This document shows, piece after piece, positions 27,179 to 37,282 of a DNA stretch of 64,000 bases. The notes below the pieces were generated by a model, which was not told the origin of the DNA, ran no database searches, and saw only the letters and a list, made by a program, of their open reading frames with translations. Each line of letters opens with the position of its first letter. Positions within the stretch are counted from its first letter, which is position 1. This stretch comes from Bacteriovoracaceae bacterium (GTDB lineage: Bacteria > Bdellovibrionota > Bacteriovoracia > Bacteriovoracales > Bacteriovoracaceae): contig JARXAH010000016.1 of NCBI GenBank assembly GCA_029865945.1, positions 1 to 64,000 of the forward strand, in the 5' to 3' direction. A program made the translations under genes and the position numbers.

Positions 27179-28041
27179 CACACCGCATCTTCTGATTTAA
27201 CGGCCCTTAGTTCAATCCACCCAAAACTTCCCGTTTCATTTTTGATAAGTTTTCCCACTCCATGTTTGATGTCATGATTGAAAATGACCTTGAGATTTTT
27301 TTCCATAATCATTTTATAAATTTTTGACCTCTCATCAGCGCTCACGCCCGGAGCCATATCGTAGCCCATCACCCACGGCAGATCGACATGGGCAGTCGTC
27401 GGAACGGTGTCTCCTAAAAAGAAGAAATTTTTATCATAAGGGAGCATCTGCCAAGGCGTATGTCCATGGGCCATGATGAAATTCATATTGACCTCATCAA
27501 TCTTCAAATACCCTTCTTGGGATTGATAGAGTTGGAGTAAATTTTTAAAACGATAATAGTTAATGACTTGTTCGATGTGTTTCGAGTGAAATGATCCACT
27601 ATCCCTGACAGTCGCCTTCTTTGAATAATCCAGGTGACCTGAGGCCAAATGCAATTTCGCATTGGGAAAGGTAAGGGTGAGAGACGAGTCTCCTTGGGTA
27701 AGCAGCCCACCCGCATGATCAAAATGAAGGTGAGTCATCACCACATCAGTCACTTCATTCGTACTAATGCCCATCTCTCTTTGAAAAGTGGATTCCGTCG
27801 ACTCACGATATTGCATTCCATAGCGGTCTTGAAAAACCTGGTCATGGAAATTTCCCAGGCCACTATCCACGACAACAACTTTACTTTTACTACGGATAAC
27901 CCAAATTCGCGCGGTCATGGTAATTCGATTGCGCTCATCGCAATCAATTCTTTTGTTCCACAAAGGTTTCGGTATAATACCAAACATGGCCCCTCCATCG
28001 AGGAGAAATTTGGAAGGTGTGTAAAAGTAGTTTTTAATCAT
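27163..28041 (-). CDS. MBL-fold metallo-hydrolase
   Basis: 292 residues. Zinc motif MTHLHFDHAGG near residue 101 (HxHxDH), a second His in IMAHGHTPWQML, the Asp in FFLGDTVPT and a final His in IFNHDIKHG complete a metallo-beta-lactamase-fold site. The arrangement resembles the lactonase-like branch, but the substrate is unknown. No signal peptide. Its stop codon lies inside the 27147-27178 hairpin. Confidence 0.88.
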   Translation of the reverse strand: MIKNYFYTPSKFLLDGGAMFGIIPKPLWNKRIDCDERNRITMTARIWVIRSKSKVVVVDSGLGNFHDQVFQDRYGMQYRESTESTFQREMGISTNEVTDVVMTHLHFDHAGGLLTQGDSSLTLTFPNAKLHLASGHLDYSKKATVRDSGSFHSKHIEQVINYYRFKNLLQLYQSQEGYLKIDEVNMNFIMAHGHTPWQMLPYDKNFFFLGDTVPTTAHVDLPWVMGYDMAPGVSADERSKIYKMIMEKNLKVIFNHDIKHGVGKLIKNETGSFGWIELRAVKSEDAVWEEVE

Positions 28042-28201
28042 GGGTCATCCTTTGTTATCCATTGTAAGTTTTTAGATATTATTAATAGACTATTTTGTAT
28101 GGATGGAGTGATAATCTGGAAATTCCATTCAATACACGATTGTTTATTATAGTTAGTATAAATTGCTTAATAAATTATTATTGGCCCTTTTTGGGAGGTT
28201 T

Positions 28202-29371
28202 ATGAATATTCATGAGTACCAGGCAAAACAATTAATGAGAAAGTTTAACATCAGTGTGTTGGCAGGTGAAGTTGCTTATACCGATGAGGAGGCCTGCAAT
28301 GTGGCCCGCACCATTGGTGGAAATGTCTGGGTAGTTAAGGCCCAAATTCACGCAGGTGGAAGAGGTAAAGGGGGCGGGGTAAAAGTCGCAAAATCTTTAG
28401 ATGAAGTTAAAAAACTTTCCAAACAAATTATTGGGATGAATCTTTATACTCATCAGACAGGACCAGAAGGGAAAAAAGTTCATAAAGTTTTAATCGAGCA
28501 GGGTTGTGAAATTGCCCATGAATATTACGTGGGGATCGTCTTAGATCGCTCGCTTGGAAAATTAGTGATGATGGCCTCTTCTGAGGGCGGAATTGAAATT
28601 GAAAAAGTGGCCGCGGAAACACCAGAAAAAATCATAAAAGTAGTCATCGAGCCGGCGGTGGGTTTTACTCCTTTTATCGGAAGAAAATTGGCCTACGGAA
28701 TGGGTGTCGAAGATGAAGCGGTTCAAAAGAAAATGATTAGCTTCTTTGAAGGCCTTTACAATCTCTACACCAGCAAAGATTGTTCTATTGCTGAAATTAA
28801 TCCACTCGTGGTCACGAAAGATAATAATGTGATCGCGCTAGACGCAAAATTAAATTTTGATGACAACGCGCTCTTTCGTCATCCAGATATTCAAGCTTAC
28901 TTTGATCCAACAGAAGAATCCCCTCAAGAAATTGAGGCCCACGAAGCAGGATTGTCTTATATTTCTCTCACAGGAAATATTGGATGCCTCGTCAATGGTG
29001 CTGGTCTTGCCATGGGAACACTCGACATTATTAAGTTGCACGGAGGAGATCCTGCTAACTTTTTAGATGTGGGCGGTGGTGCTTCCAAGGAAATGGTGGA
29101 GAAAGCATTTTCCATTATCCTTCGCGATAAAAATGTGAAGGCCATTTTAGTTAATATTTTCGGTGGAATTATGAAGTGTGACGTGATCGCCGAAGGAATT
29201 ATCGGTGCGGCGAAATCCCTCGATATGAAAGTTCCTTTAATTGTAAGACTAGAGGGAACGAACGTGGCCCTAGGCAAGAAAATCTTAAACGAATCAAAAT
29301 TAAAAATTATTGCTGCTAACGATCTCGCCGATGCGGCCAAAAAAGCTGTGAAAGCAGCAGGGGGAGTGTAG
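28202..29371 (+). CDS. sucC: Succinyl-CoA synthetase, beta subunit
   Basis: 389 residues from ATG 28202 ([15 protein letters not shown]), with a strong GGGAGG upstream; the frame extends 13 codons further but without support. ATP-grasp domain: [16 protein letters not shown] and the metal-binding INPLVV. The CoA-ligase domain contains GGGASKE and NIFGGI. It forms the nucleotide-binding half of the TCA-cycle enzyme. sucD follows after 2 nt. Confidence 0.97.
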   Translation: MNIHEYQAKQLMRKFNISVLAGEVAYTDEEACNVARTIGGNVWVVKAQIHAGGRGKGGGVKVAKSLDEVKKLSKQIIGMNLYTHQTGPEGKKVHKVLIEQGCEIAHEYYVGIVLDRSLGKLVMMASSEGGIEIEKVAAETPEKIIKVVIEPAVGFTPFIGRKLAYGMGVEDEAVQKKMISFFEGLYNLYTSKDCSIAEINPLVVTKDNNVIALDAKLNFDDNALFRHPDIQAYFDPTEESPQEIEAHEAGLSYISLTGNIGCLVNGAGLAMGTLDIIKLHGGDPANFLDVGGGASKEMVEKAFSIILRDKNVKAILVNIFGGIMKCDVIAEGIIGAAKSLDMKVPLIVRLEGTNVALGKKILNESKLKIIAANDLADAAKKAVKAAGGV

Positions 29372-29373
29372 TC

Positions 29374-30243
29374 ATGGCCATTTTAGTAAACCGTGAAACG
29401 AAATTAATAACTCTTGGATTAACCGGAAAACAGGGAAGCTTCCACACCTTACAGTCTCGTGATTATGGAACGAATGTCGTCGGCGGTGTAACTCCCAAAA
29501 AGGGCGGCATGGTTCACGAAGGGATTCCTGTTTTTAATACGACGACTGAAGCCGTGAAACAAACCGGCGCCAATGCAGCGATGATTTTTGTTCCCCCTTT
29601 TGCTGCTGCTGACGCGATTCTAGAATGTATTGATTCAAGGATCCCTCTCATCATTGCGATCACCGAAGGTATCCCTGTTCAAGATATGATTCGAGTAAAA
29701 CAAGTTTTGCGAAATTCTAAGTCGCGCTTAATAGGCCCCAACTGTCCGGGAATTATTACGCCTGGAGAATGTAAAATTGGAATCATGCCTGGCCATATAC
29801 ATATGCCAGGAAATGTGGGAGTAATATCTCGCTCTGGAACGCTCACTTATGAAGCGGTCTTTCAATTAACTCAAAGAGAAATTGGCCAGTCAACTTGCGT
29901 AGGGATCGGTGGTGATCCGGTGGGTGGGATGAGTTTCATTGAGTGTTTGGAACTCTTTGAAAAAGATCCCAATACCGAAGCCGTAATTATGATTGGTGAA
30001 ATCGGCGGCTCGGCAGAAACAGATGCAGCAAGATGGATTGAAAAATCCATGAATAAGCCAGTGGTGAGTTTTATTGCTGGTGCTTCCGCTCCTCCAGGAA
30101 AGAGAATGGGGCACGCAGGTGCGATCATTTCTGGTGGTGATGATACCGCAGAGGCAAAATTTAGAGTTTTAGAAGAATGTGGCGTATCGATCGCAAGATC
30201 TCCTGCAGAATTGGGAGAAACCATGGCCCGAATTTTAAAGTAA
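29374..30243 (+). CDS. sucD: Succinyl-CoA synthetase, alpha subunit
   Basis: 289 residues. CoA-binding Rossmann region ([12 protein letters not shown]), [10 protein letters not shown], and the phosphohistidine loop [10 protein letters not shown]. Pairs with SucC to convert succinyl-CoA to succinate with ATP or GTP formation. In the sucC-sucD-ndk run, ndk can balance the nucleotide product. Confidence 0.97.
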   Translation: MAILVNRETKLITLGLTGKQGSFHTLQSRDYGTNVVGGVTPKKGGMVHEGIPVFNTTTEAVKQTGANAAMIFVPPFAAADAILECIDSRIPLIIAITEGIPVQDMIRVKQVLRNSKSRLIGPNCPGIITPGECKIGIMPGHIHMPGNVGVISRSGTLTYEAVFQLTQREIGQSTCVGIGGDPVGGMSFIECLELFEKDPNTEAVIMIGEIGGSAETDAARWIEKSMNKPVVSFIAGASAPPGKRMGHAGAIISGGDDTAEAKFRVLEECGVSIARSPAELGETMARILK

Positions 30244-30289
30244 CTTTTAAAGTATTTATTTAGATGTTTAATAATCAGGAGTTTGGAAA

Positions 30290-30718
30290 ATGAGTATCGA
30301 AAAAACGTTTAGTATCGTTAAGCCTAATGCAGTAATGGACAACAATATTGGGAACATCATCGCTCGATTTGAAAAAGAAGGTTTGAGAGTTTGTGCGGCT
30401 CGCTTTACAAAACTTTCGAAAGAGAAAGCAGAAGGTTTTTATATTGAACACAAAGAAAGACCATTCTTTCATTCCCTCGTAAATTTTATGACTTCTGGCC
30501 CGGTTTTACTTTTGGCGCTTGAAGGCGAAAATGCAGTAGAAAAAAATCGCGATATTATGGGTGCGACCAATCCCAAAGATGCGAAAGACGGAACTATTCG
30601 TAAATTGTACGCAGCTTCAATCGAAGCAAATGCAGTTCATGGGTCGGATTCTGCAGCTTCTGCTCAAAGAGAAATTTCTTATTTTTTTGAAAAAAACGAA
30701 GTGATCTCTCGCTTCTAG
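30290..30718 (+). CDS. ndk: Nucleoside diphosphate kinase
   Basis: 142 residues, normal size. [10 protein letters not shown] at the N-terminus and the active-site His in [12 protein letters not shown]. Transfers phosphate between nucleoside tri- and diphosphates. AGGAG upstream of ATG 30290, 46 nt after sucD. A clear Rho-independent terminator follows. Confidence 0.97.
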   Translation: MSIEKTFSIVKPNAVMDNNIGNIIARFEKEGLRVCAARFTKLSKEKAEGFYIEHKERPFFHSLVNFMTSGPVLLLALEGENAVEKNRDIMGATNPKDAKDGTIRKLYAASIEANAVHGSDSAASAQREISYFFEKNEVISRF

Positions 30719-30745
30719 AACTTCTCATTTTCAATCTATTTTACG

Positions 30746-30783
30746 TGGCCCACTGTGAACATATTTCTAGTGGGCCATTTTTC
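30746..30783 (+). terminator. Rho-independent terminator after ndk
   Basis: TGGCCCACT (30746-30754) and AGTGGGCCA (30769-30777) form a perfect 9-bp GC-rich stem with a 14-nt loop, followed directly by TTTTT. It ends the sucC-sucD-ndk transcript. Confidence 0.88.
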
Positions 30784-30882
30784 TAATATAAAATTTTCTT
30801 CCTCCCTTGATGCCGCTCTTGATTGCATTTATATTCCGCTCACTTTAACCCTTCTTTGTTTTTTGGATGGGAGTTCAAATTT

Positions 30883-31356
30883 ATGTATATAGCACCAGGG
30901 GATTATGTTGTTTGTCCCGGTCACGGAGTAGGTCAAGTTCTTTCCATGGAAGAACGGGCCGCCGGTCAAGTAATTGCCATTTTTTATAGCGTGAAGCTGA
31001 TATCGAACGGAGCAAAGATTTTAGTTCCCCAGAGTAATCGAGGCGCGATTCGTCCGCTTATGAAACCTGAGGAAGTAGAACAAGTTTTTGAAGTGTTGTC
31101 AGACAAAACGATCGAAATTGATCGCTCAACTTGGAATCGTAGACACCGTGAGTATCTTATCAAGATTAATACTGGCTCACTAACAGAAGTGGCAGACGTG
31201 CTCAGACAAGTTCTTTTGATTAGGATTGGAAAAAAATTAAGTTACGGTGAGAAAAAAATCATGGATTTATGCCGCGATCTCATCGTCAAAGAAGTTGCGT
31301 TGACCACAGGTAATCAAGAAGAAGACGTCGCTCGTCGTATTGATGCCTCCTTTTAA
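30883..31356 (+). CDS. CarD family transcriptional regulator
   Basis: 157 residues from ATG 30883 (MYIAPGDYVVCPGHGVG), preceded by GGGAG; the longer open frame lacks a site. The first ~60 residues are the CarD/TRCF RNA-polymerase-interacting domain (GVGQVLSMEER, KILVPQSNRGAIRPLM). The C-terminal helical part binds promoter DNA and stabilises open complexes in the family. Typical of Bdellovibrionota, Myxococcota and Actinobacteria. Confidence 0.93.
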   Translation: MYIAPGDYVVCPGHGVGQVLSMEERAAGQVIAIFYSVKLISNGAKILVPQSNRGAIRPLMKPEEVEQVFEVLSDKTIEIDRSTWNRRHREYLIKINTGSLTEVADVLRQVLLIRIGKKLSYGEKKIMDLCRDLIVKEVALTTGNQEEDVARRIDASF

Positions 31357-31373
31357 AACTAAAATTAAAACAT

Positions 31374-31397
31374 AAAACTTAAAAATCTTTAAGTTTT
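31374..31397 (+). terminator. AT-rich hairpin after carD-like gene
   Basis: AAAACTTAAA and TTTAAGTTTT pair perfectly around AATC, 18 bases after the CarD gene stop. The right arm itself ends in TTTT. A weak intrinsic terminator is plausible. Confidence 0.45.
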
Positions 31398-31463
31398 CCC
31401 TTTCCAATGCTTGTGTTAAAATTTCACTTGGTACGATTTTTGTTTATTTGAAAGGTGGAATTT

Positions 31464-32927
31464 ATGTCCGAAGTCCGCGTTCGATTTGCCCCCAGCCCCA
31501 CAGGTTATTTACACATTGGTGGTGCAAGAACTGCGCTCTACAATTATCTTTTTGCAAAGGCGACGAAGGGAACTTTTGTTTTAAGAATTGAAGATACAGA
31601 TTTGGAACGAAGTACAAAAGAATTTGAAGCGCTACAAATCTTAGATCTCAAATGGTTAGGCCTTGAGTATGATGAAGGCCCGGACAAACCAGGAAAGTAT
31701 GGCCCTTACCGCCAATCAGAGCGTCTAGAGATCTATCAAAAATATGCATTACAATTAATTGAACAAGGAAAAGCTTTCTATTGTTTTTGTAGTGAAGAAG
31801 AACTCGAAGCGATGAAAGAAAAGGCCACACGAGAGGGGAGACCTCCACACTATGAAGGCAAGTGGCGCAATCCAGAATTTTTTGAAGAGGCCGCTGCGAG
31901 ATTGGCCGCTGGTGAAAAACCTTCCATTCGCTTTCGCGCTCCCAATAAACCTTATGTGCTCAATGATCACGTGCGTGGGCGTGTAGTGTATCCAGAAAAT
32001 ATGGTGGGCGATTTTGTCATCGTGCGCTCCAGTGGATTGCCTGTTTATAATTATTGCTGCGTCGTCGATGATGTGGAAATGAAAATTACTCACGTCATTC
32101 GCGGAGAAGATCATTTATCCAATACGGTGCGCCAGCTCATGATTTATGAAGCACTGAGCGCAACGCCACCCGAATTTGCACACGTTTCACTTTTGATAGG
32201 TCAAGATCGCCAAAAATTAAGTAAGCGTCATGGCGCCACCGCCGTCGTAAATTATAAAGAAGAATCTTATTTGCCGGGTGCGGCCTTAAATTATTTATGT
32301 TTGCTTGGTTGGTCCCATCCAGAGGAAAAAGATATTTTTACCAAAGAAGAACTCATTCCTTTTTTTAATTTGGAGCGCTTTAGTAAATCTCCGGCCATTT
32401 ATGATATTGAAAAATTTAAGTGGGTGAATGGACAACATTTAAAACTCATGAATGAAAGTGAGTTGCGAAATCAAACGGAAAAATTTATTGAAAAAGATCA
32501 TCTCTATTGGGCACAAAGTGACGAATGGAAAACGAATGCGTTTAAGCTCTTTAAAGATTCCATGTTGTTCTTCAATGATTTTGCGAGAGTCGTTCAAGAA
32601 AATGTATTTCAGATTGATGAAAGCTTCGATGATAAGGCCAAAGAAATTCTTGCCATGCCAACGACAAAAGATTTGGCCACCCATTGGAATGCAGAATTAA
32701 ATTTAATTTCCAGCTCGGATAAATTTTTATCGCAAGCGAATTTTCAAAAAATTTTTGATAAAATAAAAACTGCACTTCAACTTAAAGGAAAACCGCTGTT
32801 CATGGGAACAAGGTTGTCACTAACAGGAAAGGATCACGGCCCAGAGTTAAAAGATCTCATTCCTTTAACTCCAGTGGATGTGATGAAAAAAAGATGTCAA
32901 AAAATCCTATCGTTCAGCGCCCAGTAA
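31464..32927 (+). CDS. gltX: Glutamyl-tRNA synthetase
   Basis: 487 residues from ATG 31464 (MSEVRVRFAPSPTG), with AAAGGTGG upstream. Class I motifs: HIGH variant HIGG in GYLHIGGARTALYN, KMSKS variant KLSKRHGAT, and GEDHLSNT. Charges tRNA-Glu, and possibly tRNA-Gln if a GatCAB pathway exists. The 3' end overlaps cysS by 34 bases. Confidence 0.97.
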   Translation: MSEVRVRFAPSPTGYLHIGGARTALYNYLFAKATKGTFVLRIEDTDLERSTKEFEALQILDLKWLGLEYDEGPDKPGKYGPYRQSERLEIYQKYALQLIEQGKAFYCFCSEEELEAMKEKATREGRPPHYEGKWRNPEFFEEAAARLAAGEKPSIRFRAPNKPYVLNDHVRGRVVYPENMVGDFVIVRSSGLPVYNYCCVVDDVEMKITHVIRGEDHLSNTVRQLMIYEALSATPPEFAHVSLLIGQDRQKLSKRHGATAVVNYKEESYLPGAALNYLCLLGWSHPEEKDIFTKEELIPFFNLERFSKSPAIYDIEKFKWVNGQHLKLMNESELRNQTEKFIEKDHLYWAQSDEWKTNAFKLFKDSMLFFNDFARVVQENVFQIDESFDDKAKEILAMPTTKDLATHWNAELNLISSSDKFLSQANFQKIFDKIKTALQLKGKPLFMGTRLSLTGKDHGPELKDLIPLTPVDVMKKRCQKILSFSAQ

Positions 32928-34360
32928 AAATTCACAATACGCTTACGCGAACGCTTGAAGAGTTTGTCCCTAAGCGCAAAGGAATGGTACATTTTTATTC
33001 TTGTGGGCCTACGACCTATGATTACTTACATGTCGGAAATGCGCGGGCGCTGCTAGTTGGAGATTTAATTTACCGAATTTTGAGGTACGTAGCGAAGTAT
33101 GAAGTAAATTTCGTGAGAAATTTTACGGACGTTGATGACAAAATTATTCAAGCCGCAGAAAAACTATCCGTTGATCCTATCATGTTTGCTGATCACTACG
33201 TCAAAGAGTGTGAAGTGGACATGGAGCGACTTAATATGCTTCAGCCCACCCATTCGCCGAAAGTCACCGACCACATTAATGAAATTATAGTGATGGTGGA
33301 AACGCTGATCGAAAAAGGGATCGCTTATGTGGTGGAAGGCGAAGTGCTCTATCATGTGCCCGCTAAGTCTGATTATGGAAAACTTTCTAATCGCGGAATT
33401 GATAGCGGCGATCAAAACGGAATTCGTATCGAAGTTGAAGCGCACAAAAAACATCCGTCCGATTTTGTTTTATGGAAGCCGGCAAAACCGGGAGAACCTT
33501 TTTGGGTTTCTCCTTGGGGAAAAGGTCGTCCAGGATGGCACATTGAGTGCTCCGCGATGGCCAAAAAATATTTGGGCGAAGAATTAGATTTGCATCATGG
33601 AGGGATTGATCTCATTTTTCCTCATCATGAAAATGAAATTGCCCAATCGGAATCGGCCAATGGGACGACTTTTTGTAAGTGCTGGGCCCATCATGAATTT
33701 GTCAATTTTGCGACTGAAAAAATGTCAAAGTCCCTTGGCAATGTGGTTACTATGCGCGAATTCATGAATGAATACACCCCGCTCATGTTGCGATATTTGC
33801 TACTCAGTATGCACTACCGCACCAAGTTGGATTGGAATAGTGATTCGATTAATAGATCGTTTCAAGAATTACTCCGTCTCCACGAATTTTATAAAGAGTG
33901 GGAAGAGTATCAGCAAAGTTTTAAAGAAAAAATTAGAACACTTCCTGGAAATAAAGATCTTCTGGATGCTGCGAAACAAATTCCTGAAAATTTATTGCAA
34001 GACTTTCATGTGCCCGATGCACTGGCCAATTTTTTTACGCTCATTCGCCTGGCGAGAAATTTAATGAAAGACCACCGAATTAATGAACAAGACCGCGTGG
34101 CGATTGATGAATCCATTGAAGTATTAAAATTTGGAACGGGATTATTGCAAACACCGTCGAAAGTCTATCAAGAATTGCGGGCCTATAAATTGCGAGCGCT
34201 CAATATCACAGAAATTTACTTAAATGATTTGTTGCAAGAGCGCCGAGTGGCGAAGCAAACAAAAGATTACAAGAAGGCCGACGAAGTTCGGCAGAAGTTT
34301 TTAGATCTGGGGTTGCAAGTTAAGGATCATCCAGATGGTTCGGCCACTTGGGATATTTAA
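32894..34360 (+). CDS. cysS: Cysteinyl-tRNA synthetase
   Basis: 488 residues. HIGH variant LHVGNARA after the zinc Cys in FYSCGPTTYD; further zinc ligands in GWHIECSAM and the HHENEIAQSE block; KMSKS in EKMSKSLGN. The start ATG 32894 lies inside the end of gltX, so translation is coupled. Confidence 0.97.
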   Translation: MSKNPIVQRPVKIHNTLTRTLEEFVPKRKGMVHFYSCGPTTYDYLHVGNARALLVGDLIYRILRYVAKYEVNFVRNFTDVDDKIIQAAEKLSVDPIMFADHYVKECEVDMERLNMLQPTHSPKVTDHINEIIVMVETLIEKGIAYVVEGEVLYHVPAKSDYGKLSNRGIDSGDQNGIRIEVEAHKKHPSDFVLWKPAKPGEPFWVSPWGKGRPGWHIECSAMAKKYLGEELDLHHGGIDLIFPHHENEIAQSESANGTTFCKCWAHHEFVNFATEKMSKSLGNVVTMREFMNEYTPLMLRYLLLSMHYRTKLDWNSDSINRSFQELLRLHEFYKEWEEYQQSFKEKIRTLPGNKDLLDAAKQIPENLLQDFHVPDALANFFTLIRLARNLMKDHRINEQDRVAIDESIEVLKFGTGLLQTPSKVYQELRAYKLRALNITEIYLNDLLQERRVAKQTKDYKKADEVRQKFLDLGLQVKDHPDGSATWDI

Positions 34361-34376
34361 AACAAATAGGTTGTAG

Positions 34377-35861
34377 ATGAGTGAAGCACTTATCATTCTT
34401 GGGGACCAGTTATTTGCGCCCAATTATTATTCGAAATATTCTACCCATCATGTGTTCATGGCCGAGGACCTGGAGCTAGCAAGTCATTACCAATATCATA
34501 AACATAAAATTGCCTTCTTCTTTTTAGCAATGCGTAACTTTGCCGATGATTTAAAGAAAAAGAGTTTTAAAGTTACCTATGAAAAATTATCTCATTTAAG
34601 TTTTTTAGACAGGCTTACCGTTTTCATTAAAAAAAATAAAATTACAAAGATAGTCATTCCCGAGATTCAAGATAAATTTTTTGAAACGAAGATGATTGAT
34701 TTTTTCACAGGCGGCGGTATCAAATATGAAATCATTCCATCGCCTATGTTTTTATGTTCAAGGGGAGATTTCAGAAATTACTTAGCTCGTCATAAAAAAC
34801 CATTAATGAAAAATTTTTACGAAGAGCAAAGGAAGAAACACAAAGTACTACTAACCGAAGAGGGCGGTCCGCTGGGCGATCAGTGGAGCTTTGATAGTGA
34901 AAATCGAAAAAAGGTGCCTAAGAATTTAACCAACAAACCTCTCTTGCCATTGAATAGGGGGCCGCATGAGGCGGAAGTTTTTAAAATCATTGATGAGGAA
35001 TTCTCAGCTCATCCTGGATCATTAGAAAATTTTTGGGCACCCGTTACTCGAAGTGATTCATTGTTGATACTAAAACATTTTGTGGTAAATCATTTAGAGA
35101 GCTTTGGTGACTATCAAGATGCGATGACGGATCGTGACCCATTTTTATATCACTCTGTGATTTCTCCCATGTTGAATAATGGTTTGCTCACTCCCAAAGA
35201 GGTTATTCAAACAGTGGAGGAAGCGAGAAAAAAAAATCCTTCGATCCCTTTGAATTCGGTGGAAGGATTTATCAGACAAGTTTTGGGATGGCGCGAATTT
35301 GTCCGTGGGATCTATCAAGAATTTTCTGAGCAAGAAGAGAGCACGAATTTTTTTGGCCATAAGCGCAAACTTACCAAAGATTGGTATTTAGGAACGACAG
35401 GAATTTTGCCTGTGGATGATGCCATCAAGAAGGCCGTGAAATATGGATACTGTCATCACATTGAAAGGTTGATGGTGCTATCCAACATTATGCTACTTTC
35501 TGAAATTGATCCGAAGGAAGTGCACAAGTGGTTTATGGAAATGTTTATTGATAGTGCGGATTGGGTGATGGGGCCCAATGTTTATGGGATGGGGCAATTT
35601 TCGGATGGCGGTATTTTTGCGACTAAACCTTACATCTCCGGGAGCAATTACATACTAAAAATGTCGGATTACAAGAAAGATCCCGTGTGGTGTGATCTGT
35701 GGGACGGCCTATACTGGCGGTTCATTGATAAGCACGCGGCGTTTTTTTCCAAAAATCATCGCTTAAATATGATGGTGAAGCTGTCTGAAAAAATGGACGC
35801 CAAAAAAAAGCAACGATTAATGGGTATTGCAGAAGAATTTCTCAATAAGAAGACGAATTAA
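34377..35861 (+). CDS. Cryptochrome/photolyase-related protein (PF04244 type) lacking the FeS-cluster cysteines
   Basis: 494 residues. The N-terminus (ALIILGDQLFAPNY) and C-terminal blocks HHIERLMVLSN, DSADWVMGPNVYGM and KPYISGSNYI...MSDY are those of the bacterial PhrB/CryB class, which binds FAD. In characterised members MSDY is followed by CxxC and then a CPF segment, and a further Cys precedes HHIQR, together holding a 4Fe-4S cluster. Here the sequence reads MSDYKKDPVWCDLWDGLYWRF, and TGILPVDD replaces the earlier Cys region. The cluster is therefore probably absent. Likely light-dependent DNA repair or signalling. It starts 16 nt after cysS. Confidence 0.88.
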   Translation: MSEALIILGDQLFAPNYYSKYSTHHVFMAEDLELASHYQYHKHKIAFFFLAMRNFADDLKKKSFKVTYEKLSHLSFLDRLTVFIKKNKITKIVIPEIQDKFFETKMIDFFTGGGIKYEIIPSPMFLCSRGDFRNYLARHKKPLMKNFYEEQRKKHKVLLTEEGGPLGDQWSFDSENRKKVPKNLTNKPLLPLNRGPHEAEVFKIIDEEFSAHPGSLENFWAPVTRSDSLLILKHFVVNHLESFGDYQDAMTDRDPFLYHSVISPMLNNGLLTPKEVIQTVEEARKKNPSIPLNSVEGFIRQVLGWREFVRGIYQEFSEQEESTNFFGHKRKLTKDWYLGTTGILPVDDAIKKAVKYGYCHHIERLMVLSNIMLLSEIDPKEVHKWFMEMFIDSADWVMGPNVYGMGQFSDGGIFATKPYISGSNYILKMSDYKKDPVWCDLWDGLYWRFIDKHAAFFSKNHRLNMMVKLSEKMDAKKKQRLMGIAEEFLNKKTN

Positions 35862-35940
35862 GAAAATCAAAACAGGAGAATAGTAAATAGAAATGAAAAT
35901 CGCGAAAAAAATAATCTTCTTTTAGAAAATCAAAAATGCA

Positions 35941-37266
35941 TCAGTATAAATGAGGAAGAAAGAAACTTACGTTTGTTCCAAATCCAAGCTTAGAGTCAAT
36001 ACTAAATTTACCACCCGCCATTTTTATGTTTTCAATTGCACTGGCTAAGCCAATACCGTTTCCTCCATTTTTGCCGTAGGTGAAACCATCAACACCAACT
36101 TGGTGAAGAATATTTTCAGGAATACCTTTTCCGTTATCTTTTATGGAGAGTTCAATACCGTTAGAATGTTGTTGCAATTTAATGGTAACTTGTCCGGAAG
36201 CAGATTTTTCATCCATAGCATCGCAACTGTTATTTATCAGATTGGAAATAATTCGATGTAAACTAATTGCTGAAATTGGGATAATTTGGTGCTTGAAAAT
36301 AACTTCAGTTTGAAGCGAAATTTTTATTTTATTTTGGTTCCTTACTTGAACAACTTTTTCGCGAATTACTTCCTGTAGTACTGTAACGATATCAAGTACT
36401 GTTGTTTGGTTATTTTCTTTTTTGATATTTTCTAACATGGAGTTTGCAATAATATTAATTCGATCAACACACTTTAAGGCCAATGAGCGTGATTCAGATT
36501 GGTTAAGGCCATCATCTGAGTTTAGTAGCATTCCGAGTGCTGCAACCGGGGACCGAATGTCATGGACGACTTGTTTTATCAATGTGGCTTTTTGATCATT
36601 TGCTTTAATAATTGCATAGTGTTTGGCAAGATCAATAATTTTTAAAATGATGGCCGTATGATGGAGTTCAATTGGTGGACGATAATTATCCATTTTTTGC
36701 ACATCAAGACTGTCTATTTCCTTTTCTAGATTTTGCAAAATTAAGACGTGGGAATTAATTTTTTTCTTCCAAGAGAAGAAAAAATATAAGAAAACGGCAA
36801 CCAGTGTTAGAAGCATAAAGAATGTTTTGGAAAATTGCAAAATTAGAAACTCAACAGTACGGAAAGCAATTTGTAGTTTTAAAGGAGAAAGGCCCGGGGA
36901 TGGAAGATTCTCACTTATTTGTTTGTTTGCCAAATTCCAATCAAAGAGTGTCCTAGGCGATTTATGTGCTAAAAAAAATTTGCCTGAAGGTGACTCAAGG
37001 GAGAGATCAATCACTAATCCTTTTGGAGATTCTAGGATGATTGATTGAACGGCAGATTGCATACCAAGGAAATCACCTTTAATGATATGTTCATGAATTT
37101 TGTTCTTTAAGCTAATCTCTAGACCGCTGACTAAAGAATTTTTCAATTGAAAGGTCGTGATTATGCTATAGGAGATAGATAAGAAAACGAGCAATGCTGT
37201 AACTGCATATCCTAGAAATGAGAGCTGTTTAGAAAAATCCTGGTAGAAAAATTGTTTCTTACTCAT
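35941..37266 (-). CDS. Membrane sensor histidine kinase
   Basis: 441 residues. Two membrane spans (about 12-35 and 148-166) bracket a periplasmic sensor of ~110 residues with no recognised domain. H-box VVHDIRSPVAALGMLL, N-box IISNLINNSCDAMDE, G1 IKDNGKGIPE and G2 GGNGIGLASA make a complete HATPase. No response regulator lies nearby. It starts 16 nt after the MFS-SBP fusion gene and is the last gene of the peptide operon, so it may sense the peptide or its transport state (inference). Confidence 0.9.
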   Translation of the reverse strand: MSKKQFFYQDFSKQLSFLGYAVTALLVFLSISYSIITTFQLKNSLVSGLEISLKNKIHEHIIKGDFLGMQSAVQSIILESPKGLVIDLSLESPSGKFFLAHKSPRTLFDWNLANKQISENLPSPGLSPLKLQIAFRTVEFLILQFSKTFFMLLTLVAVFLYFFFSWKKKINSHVLILQNLEKEIDSLDVQKMDNYRPPIELHHTAIILKIIDLAKHYAIIKANDQKATLIKQVVHDIRSPVAALGMLLNSDDGLNQSESRSLALKCVDRINIIANSMLENIKKENNQTTVLDIVTVLQEVIREKVVQVRNQNKIKISLQTEVIFKHQIIPISAISLHRIISNLINNSCDAMDEKSASGQVTIKLQQHSNGIELSIKDNGKGIPENILHQVGVDGFTYGKNGGNGIGLASAIENIKMAGGKFSIDSKLGFGTNVSFFLPHLY

Positions 37267-37282
37267 AAATAATTAGCAAATT

